From Chloroflexota bacterium (GTDB lineage: Bacteria > Chloroflexota > FW602-bin22 > JAMCYS01), in contig JAJZQK010000083.1 of the NCBI GenBank assembly GCA_021847625.1, positions 1-9,597 of the forward strand: a stretch of DNA of 9,597 nt. Reading direction: 5' to 3'. Shown here piece after piece: positions 1-5,529 of this stretch; position 1 is the stretch's first letter, and each line of letters opens with the position of its first letter. A program made the translations under genes and the position numbers. The notes under the pieces were generated by a model that saw only the letters and a program-made list of their open reading frames with translations, was not told where the DNA came from and did no database searches.

Positions 1-175
1 GGATTCTACCAGCATCGTGCTCGCTGGCCAATGGCCCTTGGCGGGCTGACGAGCCCCTACATCGTCCTTCATGCTTCCCGGAAATCTGACGGACACCCTG
101 AGTGGAGCGATATGCCCCCGAGCACACGGGTAGGCATCATACCAGCTGCATACATCTACCATTTCTCCGTCCCAA

Positions 176-204
176 TTGACCCTGCCCCCCGCCTAACCTA
201 TAAT
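176..204 (+). promoter_or_regulatory. sigma70-type promoter for the Memo-family gene
   Basis: TTGACC at 176-181 and TATAAT at 199-204 are separated by 17 bases, matching the sigma70 consensus at 11 of 12 positions. The predicted transcription start is near 211, giving a leader of about 48 bases before the GTG at 259. The promoter lies inside an upstream in-frame extension that begins at 31, which argues that this extension is not translated. Seen in sequence; activity is inferred. Confidence 0.75.
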
Positions 205-258
205 GCCTCTCGGCGCGGGTTGCGCCGTCCAGAATGCCAACTACTCGCGGGAGGCGTT

Positions 259-1473
259 GTGAAGCCGAAACTGCGTCCCTTGGATACTCAGTGGATCAAC
301 CACGACGACCAGCCGGTGCTCGTCCTGCGCGACCGGCTCGACCTCTCCGGCAAGGCCGTCGCCGTCCCCGCCGCCCTCACCCCCCTCCTCGTCCTCTGCG
401 ACGGCACGCGCGAGCCGAGCGGCATGCGCGCCGCCTTCGAGCTGCAGACGGGGATCAAACTCTCGCAGGAGATGGTCGACCGGTTCATCGCCCAGTTCGA
501 CGAGGTGCTGATGCTCGATAGCCCCCGCTACGCGCAGGCCATGGCCGACGCGCGCGCGGCCTACCGGGCGGCGCCCTACCGGCCCCCGGCCCTCGCCGAC
601 AAGAGCTACCCCGGCGATCCCGACGAGCTGCGCCTCGCCTTCGAGCGCTATCTCGCCCAGGCCGACGGGCAGGCCTCGGCGGCGCCAAGCGGGACGGTGC
701 GCGGGGTGGTCTGCCCCCACATCGACTACACGCGGGGAGGGCCGGTCTACGCCCGCACCTGGCAGCGGGCGGCCACCGCCGTGCGCGAGGCCGAGGTGAT
801 CATCGTCCTCGGCACCGACCACATGGGCGCGGAGGGCGCGCTGACGCTCACCCGCCAGCGCTACGCCACGCCCTGGGGACCGCTCCCGCTGGCCGAGGAC
901 GTAATCGAGGCGATGGCGGCGGCGCTGGGCGAAGAGGAGGCCTTCGCGGAGGAACTGCACCACCGCTCGGAGCACTCGCTCGAACTGGGCATCACCTGGC
1001 TGCACTACTTCCTCGGCGATAGGCAACCGGAGGTTGTGCCGATCCTTTGCGGCGGGTTCCACGTCTACACCGAGGGACTGGGCGATCCGGCGGAGGTGCC
1101 GGCCTACGAGCGGGCCTTCCGGGCCGTCGCGGAGACCACCAAGGGCCGGCGGGTGCTGGTGGTGGCCGCCGCCGACCTGGCCCACGTGGGCCCGGCCTTC
1201 GGCGACGCGGAGCCGCTGGGACCGGCGGAGAAGTCGGCCCTCGCCGCCAACGACAAGGTCCGCCTGGCGGCCGCCTGCTCCGCGGACGCCGCGGCCTTCC
1301 TGGCCGTCTTGCGGCGCGAGCAGGACCGCCAGCGCGTCTGCGGCCTGCCGCCCATCTACTTTGCTCTGCGCCTGCTGGGCGACGCCAAGGGGGAGGTCGT
1401 CACCTACGACCAGTGCCCTGCCGACGACGACGGCGGTTCGCTCGTCTCGATCGCGGGCCTGATTCTGACCTAA
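259..1473 (+). CDS. amrB: Memo-family protein, AmmeMemoRadiSam system protein B
   Basis: A 404-residue protein of the Memo family, related to extradiol dioxygenases and human MEMO1. Its biochemical role in bacteria is not established; it is named for co-occurrence with AMMECR1 and radical SAM proteins. The N-terminal ~140 residues match the extension of the long bacterial members (PKLRPL..., then a VLCDGTRE segment). The Memo domain follows, with PHIDY (153-157), GTDHMG (185-190), HRSEHSLE (235-242) and DLAHVGPAFGD (306-316). H154, H188 and H309 are candidate metal ligands; the cysteine of the DFCHWG motif in human MEMO1 is Ala308 here. The GTG start at 259 is chosen because GGGAGG lies at 249-254 and a strong promoter lies just upstream; an ATG at 31 would make 480 residues but its extra N-terminus resembles no domain. 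AMMECR1 and radical SAM partners are not in the window. Confidence 0.85.
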   Translation: MKPKLRPLDTQWINHDDQPVLVLRDRLDLSGKAVAVPAALTPLLVLCDGTREPSGMRAAFELQTGIKLSQEMVDRFIAQFDEVLMLDSPRYAQAMADARAAYRAAPYRPPALADKSYPGDPDELRLAFERYLAQADGQASAAPSGTVRGVVCPHIDYTRGGPVYARTWQRAATAVREAEVIIVLGTDHMGAEGALTLTRQRYATPWGPLPLAEDVIEAMAAALGEEEAFAEELHHRSEHSLELGITWLHYFLGDRQPEVVPILCGGFHVYTEGLGDPAEVPAYERAFRAVAETTKGRRVLVVAAADLAHVGPAFGDAEPLGPAEKSALAANDKVRLAAACSADAAAFLAVLRREQDRQRVCGLPPIYFALRLLGDAKGEVVTYDQCPADDDGGSLVSIAGLILT

Positions 1474-1481
1474 CTGGACTT

Positions 1482-1582
1482 ACGCGGTGGACAGGTTTTC
1501 ACCGCCGGGGGCCGGACCGGACCGCGGGGGACAAGCCCCCGCGCTACAGGCTGCTCGGCGGTTAATCCAAGTCCCACCGCGC
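1482..1582. repeat. Palindromic element copy 1 (ACGCGGTGG terminal inverted repeat)
   Basis: The element starts 9 bases after the Memo stop codon. CGCGGTGG at 1483-1490 is matched exactly by its reverse complement at 1574-1581, and the similarity continues inward imperfectly for about 30 bases (…ACCGCC on both arms), so the whole unit can fold into one long hairpin. A perfect 8-bp hairpin (CGCGGGGG at 1523-1530 with CCCCCGCG at 1536-1543, 5-base loop) sits at its centre. It fills most of the 137-base gap before the next gene. There is no T-run after the stem, so terminator activity is uncertain. Related copies lie at 3273-3379 and 5388-5494. Confidence 0.65.
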
Positions 1583-1610
1583 AACTACTCTCACCTATAG
1601 GGGGAACGCC

Positions 1611-2045
1611 GTGCGCTACTTCAAGACAGCCGACGGGGCGAAGTACTTCGTCGTCTTCGAGCGAGGGGACCTCCTCCTCGAAAGCCTACGCGAGTTTCTG
1701 CAGCAGGAGGGCATCGCCAACGCGGTCGTCACCGCCGGCATTGGCGCCCTCGACCGCTGCCAGCTGCACTGGATCAGCGGCACGCAGGTCCCCGCTACCA
1801 ACGAGTTCGTCACGCTGGAGGGGCCGCTGGAGGTGGCCTCCATCCAGGGCAACGTCGTCGACGGCGAGCCGCACATTCACCTCTGCCTGTCCGACCTCAA
1901 GCGTATCTACACCGGCCACCTGGAGGCGGGCAGCCGCGTCTGCTATCGCTGTGAGATCTGCGTCGAGCCGCTGGTCGGCCTCAACCTGACCTGCCGGCGC
2001 AGCCCCACCACCGGCGTGCTCGAGGTCGTCGCCAAAGAAGAATAG
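1611..2045 (+). CDS. PPC/DUF296 domain protein
   Basis: A 144-residue protein that is essentially one PPC (DUF296) domain, the fold found in plant AT-hook proteins and in stand-alone prokaryotic proteins. Diagnostic features are TAGIGALDRC near residues 41-50, the SIQGN strand near 77-81, and the histidine cluster PHIHLCLSDL (87-96) followed by TGHLEAG (101-107). H88, H90 and H103 correspond to the conserved, probably metal-binding histidines. Prokaryotic members are often annotated as DNA-binding, but no AT-hook is present and the function is unknown. The GTG start has an AGGGGGA ribosome-binding site just upstream. It follows the Memo gene on the same strand, 137 bases away across a palindromic element; co-transcription is possible but not shown. 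Length is normal for the family. Confidence 0.85.
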   Translation: MRYFKTADGAKYFVVFERGDLLLESLREFLQQEGIANAVVTAGIGALDRCQLHWISGTQVPATNEFVTLEGPLEVASIQGNVVDGEPHIHLCLSDLKRIYTGHLEAGSRVCYRCEICVEPLVGLNLTCRRSPTTGVLEVVAKEE

Positions 2046-2068
2046 GGACGAGGCGAACCCCGTCCCTA
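2043..2068 (-). terminator. Intrinsic terminator for the minus-strand reductase
   Basis: TAGGGACG at 2043-2050 pairs perfectly with CGTCCCTA at 2061-2068 around a 10-base loop. Read on the minus strand, the stem is followed by TTCTTCTTT, so it looks like a terminator for the reductase ending at 2096. The stem overlaps the TAG stop of the convergent PPC gene, and the U-rich tail lies inside that gene's last codons. On the plus strand no T-run follows, so termination there would be weaker. Confidence 0.55.
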
Positions 2069-2095
2069 CTTATCGGCTTGTAGGATCTGTCGACC

Positions 2096-2998
2096 CTACT
2101 TCTTGGCGCGAACCTCGACGCCCATCAGTTTCTCCAGCAGGACGATGGTCGCGGCCATGTCCTTGTTGGCCAGGCCGTGGGCCTTGGCGCGCTCGAGAAT
2201 CTGCGACGCGGCGGCGGTCAGATCCAACGGCACGTGCTCCTGGCGGCCCAGGGTGAGGGCCAGGAAGACGTCCTTGCTCAACAGCTCGACGGTGAAGCCG
2301 GGCTCGAAGTTGCCGGGCAGGATGTAGTTGGTGACATGGCGGGTGAGGATCGTGCTGCCGGCGAAGCCGGTGCTCAGCACGTTGTACATCGTCTGCGGGT
2401 CCACACCCCACTTGGTGCCGAGCATCATGCCCTCGGCCACGGCACCGCTGAGGATGCCCACAAACATCTGGTTGACCAGCTTGACGACGCTGCCCGCGCC
2501 CGTCCTGCCGACGTTGGTGATGTTCTTGCCGACGCTCTGAAGAATCGGCAGCGAATCCTGGAAGACCTGGGCATCGCCGCCGACCATGATCGTCAGCGTG
2601 GCGCTCTCGGCGCCGGAGACGCCGCCGCTCACGGGGGCGTCAAGAAACTTCACGCCCTTCTCCGCGGCCGCTTTGCCGACTTTCTCGCTCGTGCTCGGAT
2701 CCACCGTGGTGAGGTCGATCAGGGTGGAGCCGGGCTTGGCGCCGGCGAGGACGCCGTTCTCGCCGAAGTAAGCCGCCTCGACTTCCGGCGGCCCCGGCAG
2801 CGAGCTGAGCACGACGTCGACCTGCGAGGCGAGCTCTTTGGGGGAGCTGGCGCTCTTGGCGCCCTTACCCACCAGCTCCTGCACCCCGCGGGGAGCGACG
2901 TCGTAGACTACCATGCTGTAGCCGGCTTTCATCAGGTTGGTGGCCATGCGGGTGCCCATGCGCCCCACGCCGACCATACCCAGTGTTGGTTTGGCCAT
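2096..2998 (-). CDS. 3-hydroxyisobutyrate dehydrogenase family reductase
   Basis: A 300-residue beta-hydroxyacid dehydrogenase, the size typical of 3-hydroxyisobutyrate dehydrogenase and tartronate semialdehyde reductase, which interconvert beta-hydroxy acids and semialdehydes with NAD(P). The Rossmann loop is GVGRMG (10-15). The second strand ends in VVYDV with Asp33, as in NAD-preferring human HIBADH, which suggests NAD rather than NADP. Substrate-side signatures are DLTTVDPST (95-103) and DAPVSGG (120-126). Catalytic Lys173 lies in KLVNQ (173-177). The ATG at 2998 is chosen because AGGAGG lies 6 bases upstream; a start at 3016 would place the site inside the gene. It is a single gene, convergent with the PPC gene. 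The exact substrate cannot be read from sequence; GarR, MmsB or a succinic semialdehyde reductase are alternatives. Confidence 0.9.
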   Translation of the reverse strand: MAKPTLGMVGVGRMGTRMATNLMKAGYSMVVYDVAPRGVQELVGKGAKSASSPKELASQVDVVLSSLPGPPEVEAAYFGENGVLAGAKPGSTLIDLTTVDPSTSEKVGKAAAEKGVKFLDAPVSGGVSGAESATLTIMVGGDAQVFQDSLPILQSVGKNITNVGRTGAGSVVKLVNQMFVGILSGAVAEGMMLGTKWGVDPQTMYNVLSTGFAGSTILTRHVTNYILPGNFEPGFTVELLSKDVFLALTLGRQEHVPLDLTAAASQILERAKAHGLANKDMAATIVLLEKLMGVEVRAKK

Positions 2999-3022
2999 TC
3001 TTATCCTCCTTTGCATTGAATG

Positions 3023-3051
3023 GTCTTAATGCTCGTGGTCCGCTTCGCCAA
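3023..3051 (-). promoter_or_regulatory. Possible weak promoter for the reductase gene
   Basis: On the minus strand TTGGCG (3046-3051) and TAAGAC (3023-3028) are spaced by 17 bases, giving a start near 3016 and a leader of about 18 bases. Only 7 of 12 positions match consensus, so this is a weak candidate. It was picked because nothing better lies in the first 100 bases upstream of the ATG. Confidence 0.25.
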
Positions 3052-3272
3052 ACGCTTGCGACCCGAGTTATCACTATGTATTCTACTCGCAAACGCCCGG
3101 CTTGCCTACCACTTCGGGGCTTGAAGCGGAAGCAGTTGCCAATGATATCTCCTTCCGAGCCCTCAAGCCCGCCCTAGTTTACCATCTTTGCTGATTCGCT
3201 GCACGATCAGCCGGCCGATTTGGCGGCAATTCATCATAGCCCGGTGGCAACCAATGGAGAATGACAGGACTA

Positions 3273-3379
3273 ACGCGGTGGGAGTCAGTTTAGCCGCGGA
3301 GGACGCAGAGGACAGGGAGAATATATTGGTTGCCAACGCTTCCTCCGTGGTTTCCGGCACGAGAGGCGGCCCACCGCGT
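3273..3379. repeat. Palindromic element copy 2 (perfect 10-bp terminal inverted repeat)
   Basis: ACGCGGTGGG at 3273-3282 is matched exactly by CCCACCGCGT at 3370-3379. A nested inverted repeat follows: CGGAGGA at 3297-3303 with TCCTCCG at 3341-3347, each flanked by CC on the left arm and GG on the right. The left part, 3271-3324, aligns without gaps to 5386-5439 of copy 3 with 42 of 54 bases identical. There is no coding capacity. The size and structure resemble a REP-like or MITE-like non-autonomous repeat; no clear target duplication is visible. Confidence 0.7.
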
Positions 3380-3431
3380 GACTCCTGCGAATGAGAACGG
3401 GGCCGGCAGTTGCCTCCTTGCTTCCGTAGGG

Positions 3432-3453
3432 GCCGGACTCTGTGCCGGCCTCG
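3432..3453. repeat. GGCCGG…GCCGGCC hairpin
   Basis: The stretch reads GGGGCCGG, then ACTCTGT, then GCCGGCC. The arms GGCCGG and CCGGCC can pair around a short loop. A related GGGGCCGG also occurs shortly upstream near 3398-3408. It has no T-run and no gene immediately upstream, so it is more likely an intergenic palindrome than a terminator. Confidence 0.35.
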
Positions 3454-3533
3454 GGCTCCATAGTCGCGAGGCGACCCCACCAAGGTAACCTAGCAAGCAC
3501 TTGCCTATACCACAGGGGCCGTCCCTCACCGTT

Positions 3534-3558
3534 GCCCTCTCCCTGAAAGGGAGAGGGC
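3534..3558. repeat. Perfect 10-bp hairpin downstream of the PAC2 gene
   Basis: GCCCTCTCCC (3534-3543) and GGGAGAGGGC (3549-3558) are exact reverse complements around the five-base loop TGAAA. It lies 36 bases past the stop codon of the minus-strand PAC2 gene. No T-run follows on either strand, so it is not a canonical intrinsic terminator, although it could stall polymerase or protect the 3' end of the mRNA. The motif resembles dispersed CCCTCTCCC…GGGAGAGGG palindromes found in many GC-rich genomes. Confidence 0.6.
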
Positions 3559-3593
3559 ACATGCCGCCTGGCTTTCGGCTGACTGATGGCTAT

Positions 3594-4496
3594 CTAGCCG
3601 TCCTGCTCGCCCCACCGCTTCTGTTCGCCGCGTAGGAACTCTTCCACGTCGCGGACGATGCGCGCGGTATCTGGCAACTCCCCTTCGGGGGTCGCGCTCT
3701 CGCCCGCGTACTGCTCCTCTAGCTTGTGCACGTAGAGGCGCAGGCCCTCGTTCTGGCTCAGGAGGCGACTCAACGTCTCGTCGAAGTACTCCCCCGCCGC
3801 GCGCAAGTCGTCGAGGTTGAGCTCGATTCCCAGCAAAGCGCAGGCCCTCCCGAGCAGCCCGTGGGATACCTTGGGATTGGCCACCGTCTGCACGTACATC
3901 GGGGCGTGCCCCCAGAGGCTGACGGACTCGATACCCTCTTCCTGGCAGGCCATTAGCAGGGCACCCTGGATGCTGCTCGGCCCCTGGTAGTCGGTGAGGT
4001 TGATGTTTAACTCGCGCAGACGGGCCCGCAGACGCTCGCTGGTCGCCATGCCGGAGATGCGGGGCTCGACGGTGTGGGGGATGGTGTCGAAGAGGCTGCC
4101 AAGGCTGACGAACATCTCGACCTCGAACTGCCTCAGCAACGCCATAATCGTGCGCGTGTAGCGTCGCCAGCGGTGGGGCGGTTCCCCCGCCAGCAGCATG
4201 ACGAAGTCGTGCTCGGCGTTCTCGTCCTGCCGGTAGAACAGGTCGCTCGTCGGATAGCGGAGGGCCTGCATCGCCCCGCCCTCGATCAGCGCCATCGGGC
4301 GCGAGGTGCCGAAGTCGTAGTAGGGGTCCGGGTCGATCGTCCCCAGGCGGCGGGCGCTCAGTTTGGCGGCGAGATAACGCAGGGCCCCCGTCGCCACCTC
4401 GCCGGCATCGGGCCAGCCGCCGAAGGCGGCGACGAGGTAGGGACGTCTAAGGTTGGGCAACTCACGCAGTATCAGGTCCCGACTCTCCTCGTTCAT
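3594..4496 (-). CDS. PAC2-family protein
   Basis: A 300-residue protein of the PAC2 family (proteasome assembly chaperone 2-like, formerly DUF75), which occurs widely in archaea and in many bacteria, including ones without a proteasome. Its bacterial function is unknown. Characteristic stretches are the N-terminal AFGGWPDAGEVATGAL (about 24-39), the central SLGSLFDTIPHT strand-turn, YQGPSSIQGALL, and SLWGHAPMYVQTVANPKVS, whose WGH.P…NPK pattern is typical of the family. The last ~80 residues look helical and charged. The ATG at 4496 is chosen because GGGGGAG lies about 7 bases upstream; an upstream ATG at 4625 would add 43 low-complexity basic residues without a ribosome-binding site. It diverges from the redoxin-like gene, and no proteasome gene is in the window. 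Confidence 0.85.
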   Translation of the reverse strand: MNEESRDLILRELPNLRRPYLVAAFGGWPDAGEVATGALRYLAAKLSARRLGTIDPDPYYDFGTSRPMALIEGGAMQALRYPTSDLFYRQDENAEHDFVMLLAGEPPHRWRRYTRTIMALLRQFEVEMFVSLGSLFDTIPHTVEPRISGMATSERLRARLRELNINLTDYQGPSSIQGALLMACQEEGIESVSLWGHAPMYVQTVANPKVSHGLLGRACALLGIELNLDDLRAAGEYFDETLSRLLSQNEGLRLYVHKLEEQYAGESATPEGELPDTARIVRDVEEFLRGEQKRWGEQDG

Positions 4497-4844
4497 CTTC
4501 CAGCTCCCCCCTTCTGGCCTAACGATGGCCCTTCGTCCGGTGTCTTGCTTCTTTCGTTCCCTTGTGGCCGATGCAGGCGCCGCCGCGCGTCCGCCGCCCT
4601 CCAGGTCATGGCGGGCCTTTGGCATGGGTAGGCGGCGTGCGCAGGGTCGTACTCCGATTATACACCAGCCGTCGCGGGGAACGCCGGTCGGCCCATTGCC
4701 ACTTGCCGGGAAATTGGCGACTCCACCGGGGTGCTGGCACGGGAATTGCAGGCAGCCTCACATAGGTATTCTCGTCCGGCAGTCGGGCCGGGCGTAAGAA
4801 CCGCGGCTGCCGAGGGCGCCGCACAGCGAAGGGAGGCTGTTGCG
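4497..4844. other. Divergent intergenic region between the PAC2 and redoxin genes
   Basis: This 348-base space holds the control regions of two divergent genes. On the minus strand there is the TATAAT at 4657-4662. On the plus strand a weak pair, TTGCAG (4746-4751) and TATTCT (4767-4772), has only a 15-base spacer. In-frame upstream extensions of both genes run into this region but are GC-rich, low in complexity and lack ribosome-binding sites, so I leave them untranslated. I see no repeat copy, RNA gene or clear operator. Confidence 0.5.
4657..4662 (-). promoter_or_regulatory. Candidate -10 box for the PAC2 gene
   Basis: A perfect TATAAT reads on the minus strand here, in an otherwise GC-rich region, about 160 bases upstream of the PAC2 start codon. 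No good TTGACA-like box is found 16-18 bases further upstream, so only half of a standard promoter is present. If real, the leader would be about 150 bases long. Confidence 0.35.
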
Positions 4845-5384
4845 ATGATAGACAGGGAGAGTAACGTGGCCGTCGAAGTGCCGGCGGGGCCCCGCCCCGG
4901 GGCTATGCTGCCCTACTTCAAGTTGCCGAGCGCGCAGGGCAAGATGATCGACCCCGTGCAGTACAAGCAGCGCCGCAACCTGCTTCTGGTCTTCGTCCAC
5001 GACCAAGCCTGCGACGCTTGCCGCAACGTGCTGCGCGCCTTCGCCCAGCACTACGACTACTACAAGGAAGAGGAGGCGGAGGTGCTAGCCATTGCAGCGG
5101 TCTCGCAGGAAGAGGCCCGGCGGATGGTCGACGACCTCGCACTGCCCTTCCCCGTCCTCGCCGACGAGGACGGCGCCGTCCACCGTCTGTACGGCGCCGT
5201 CGCCTCGGAGGCCACGCCCGGCGCGGCCGTCTACCTCGCCGACCGCTTCGGCGAAATCCGCGAACGCTGGTTGGCGGGCAAGACGGAGCACACCCTACCC
5301 GCCCAGGAGGACGTCCTGGAGTATCTGCGCTTCATCGGCTACCAATGCCCCGAGTGCGGCGCCCCCGAGTGGCCACCGGTTTAG
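4845..5384 (+). CDS. Redoxin-like thioredoxin-fold protein
   Basis: A 179-residue protein of the thioredoxin/AhpC-TSA superfamily, probably a cytoplasmic thiol oxidoreductase or peroxiredoxin relative; no signal peptide or membrane segment is present. The opening PGAMLPYFKLPSAQGK (about 19-34) is the usual peroxiredoxin-type lead-in, followed by the strand NLLLVFVHDQ and the motif CDAC (56-59) where a thioredoxin active site would be. A cis-Pro-type segment, LPFPVLADEDGAVHRLYGA, follows further on. The tail carries a second CxxC in CPECG (168-172), resembling half a zinc knuckle or a resolving pair. The ATG at 4845 has GGGAGG 8 bases upstream. Palindromic element copy 3 starts 3 bases after the stop, and gcvT converges from the other side. 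The physiological substrate is unknown. Confidence 0.75.
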   Translation: MIDRESNVAVEVPAGPRPGAMLPYFKLPSAQGKMIDPVQYKQRRNLLLVFVHDQACDACRNVLRAFAQHYDYYKEEEAEVLAIAAVSQEEARRMVDDLALPFPVLADEDGAVHRLYGAVASEATPGAAVYLADRFGEIRERWLAGKTEHTLPAQEDVLEYLRFIGYQCPECGAPEWPPV

Positions 5385-5387
5385 TCT

Positions 5388-5494
5388 ACGCGGTGGGAGA
5401 CGGATCAACCGCGGAGGGCGCAGAGAATAGGGAGAATGCCCCGTTCCTTCCGTGCCCTCCGTGGCCTTCAGGGGCAGGAAGCAACCCACCACAC
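5388..5494. repeat. Palindromic element copy 3 (degenerate terminal inverted repeat)
   Basis: ACGCGGTGGG at 5388-5397 begins 3 bases after the redoxin stop codon. The right end is degenerate: CCCACC (5485-5490) then ACAC in place of GCGT. The inner inverted repeat is intact, CGGAGGGC (5412-5419) with GCCCTCCG (5454-5461). The left half aligns with copy 2 at 42 of 54 bases. It occupies nearly all of the gap between the convergent redoxin and gcvT genes, where no T-tailed terminator is seen, so it might serve both as a 3' end structure. Confidence 0.65.
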
Positions 5495-5529
5495 TAGGCC
5501 TGCTCTACCGTTCTTCCCACGGCGTCAAT

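Larger units (their letters stand above)
3060..3593. other. Gene-free stretch rich in palindromic repeats
   Basis: This space separates the starts of the reductase gene from the end of the PAC2 gene; both are on the minus strand. Short open frames here lack ribosome-binding sites and recognisable domains, and they read straight through the inverted repeats, so I treat the stretch as non-coding. It holds palindromic element copy 2 (3273-3379), an additional inverted repeat GGCAACCAAT/ATTGGTTGCC overlapping it, a GGCCGG…GCCGGCC hairpin near 3432-3453, and a perfect 10-bp hairpin at 3534-3558. The interval 3060-3245 shows no structure that I can recognise. Confidence 0.6.

Noticed and set aside
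31..258. N-terminal extension of the Memo-family frame
   Set aside because: It contains a near-consensus promoter, has no ribosome-binding site at its ATG and shows no family similarity; GTG at 259 with GGGAGG is a better start.
241..1185. 314-codon open frame on the minus strand
   Set aside because: It is antisense to the Memo gene, low in complexity and rich in Arg/Gly/Val as expected of a shadow frame in GC-rich DNA.
2177..3019. 280-codon plus-strand frame opposite the reductase
   Set aside because: It is antisense to a clear dehydrogenase with all motifs; its own translation is Ala/Gly/His-rich with no domain.
3273..3379. CRISPR array or tandem repeats
   Set aside because: The repeats are inverted and dispersed, with no regular direct repeat-spacer pattern.
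3163..3562. Several minus-strand frames of 90-106 codons
   Set aside because: They read through the inverted repeats and hairpins, overlap each other, lack ribosome-binding sites and resemble no protein family.
4497..4625. 43-codon upstream extension of the PAC2 protein
   Set aside because: It is basic, low in complexity and without a ribosome-binding site; the ATG at 4496 has GGGGGAG upstream and starts the conserved domain.
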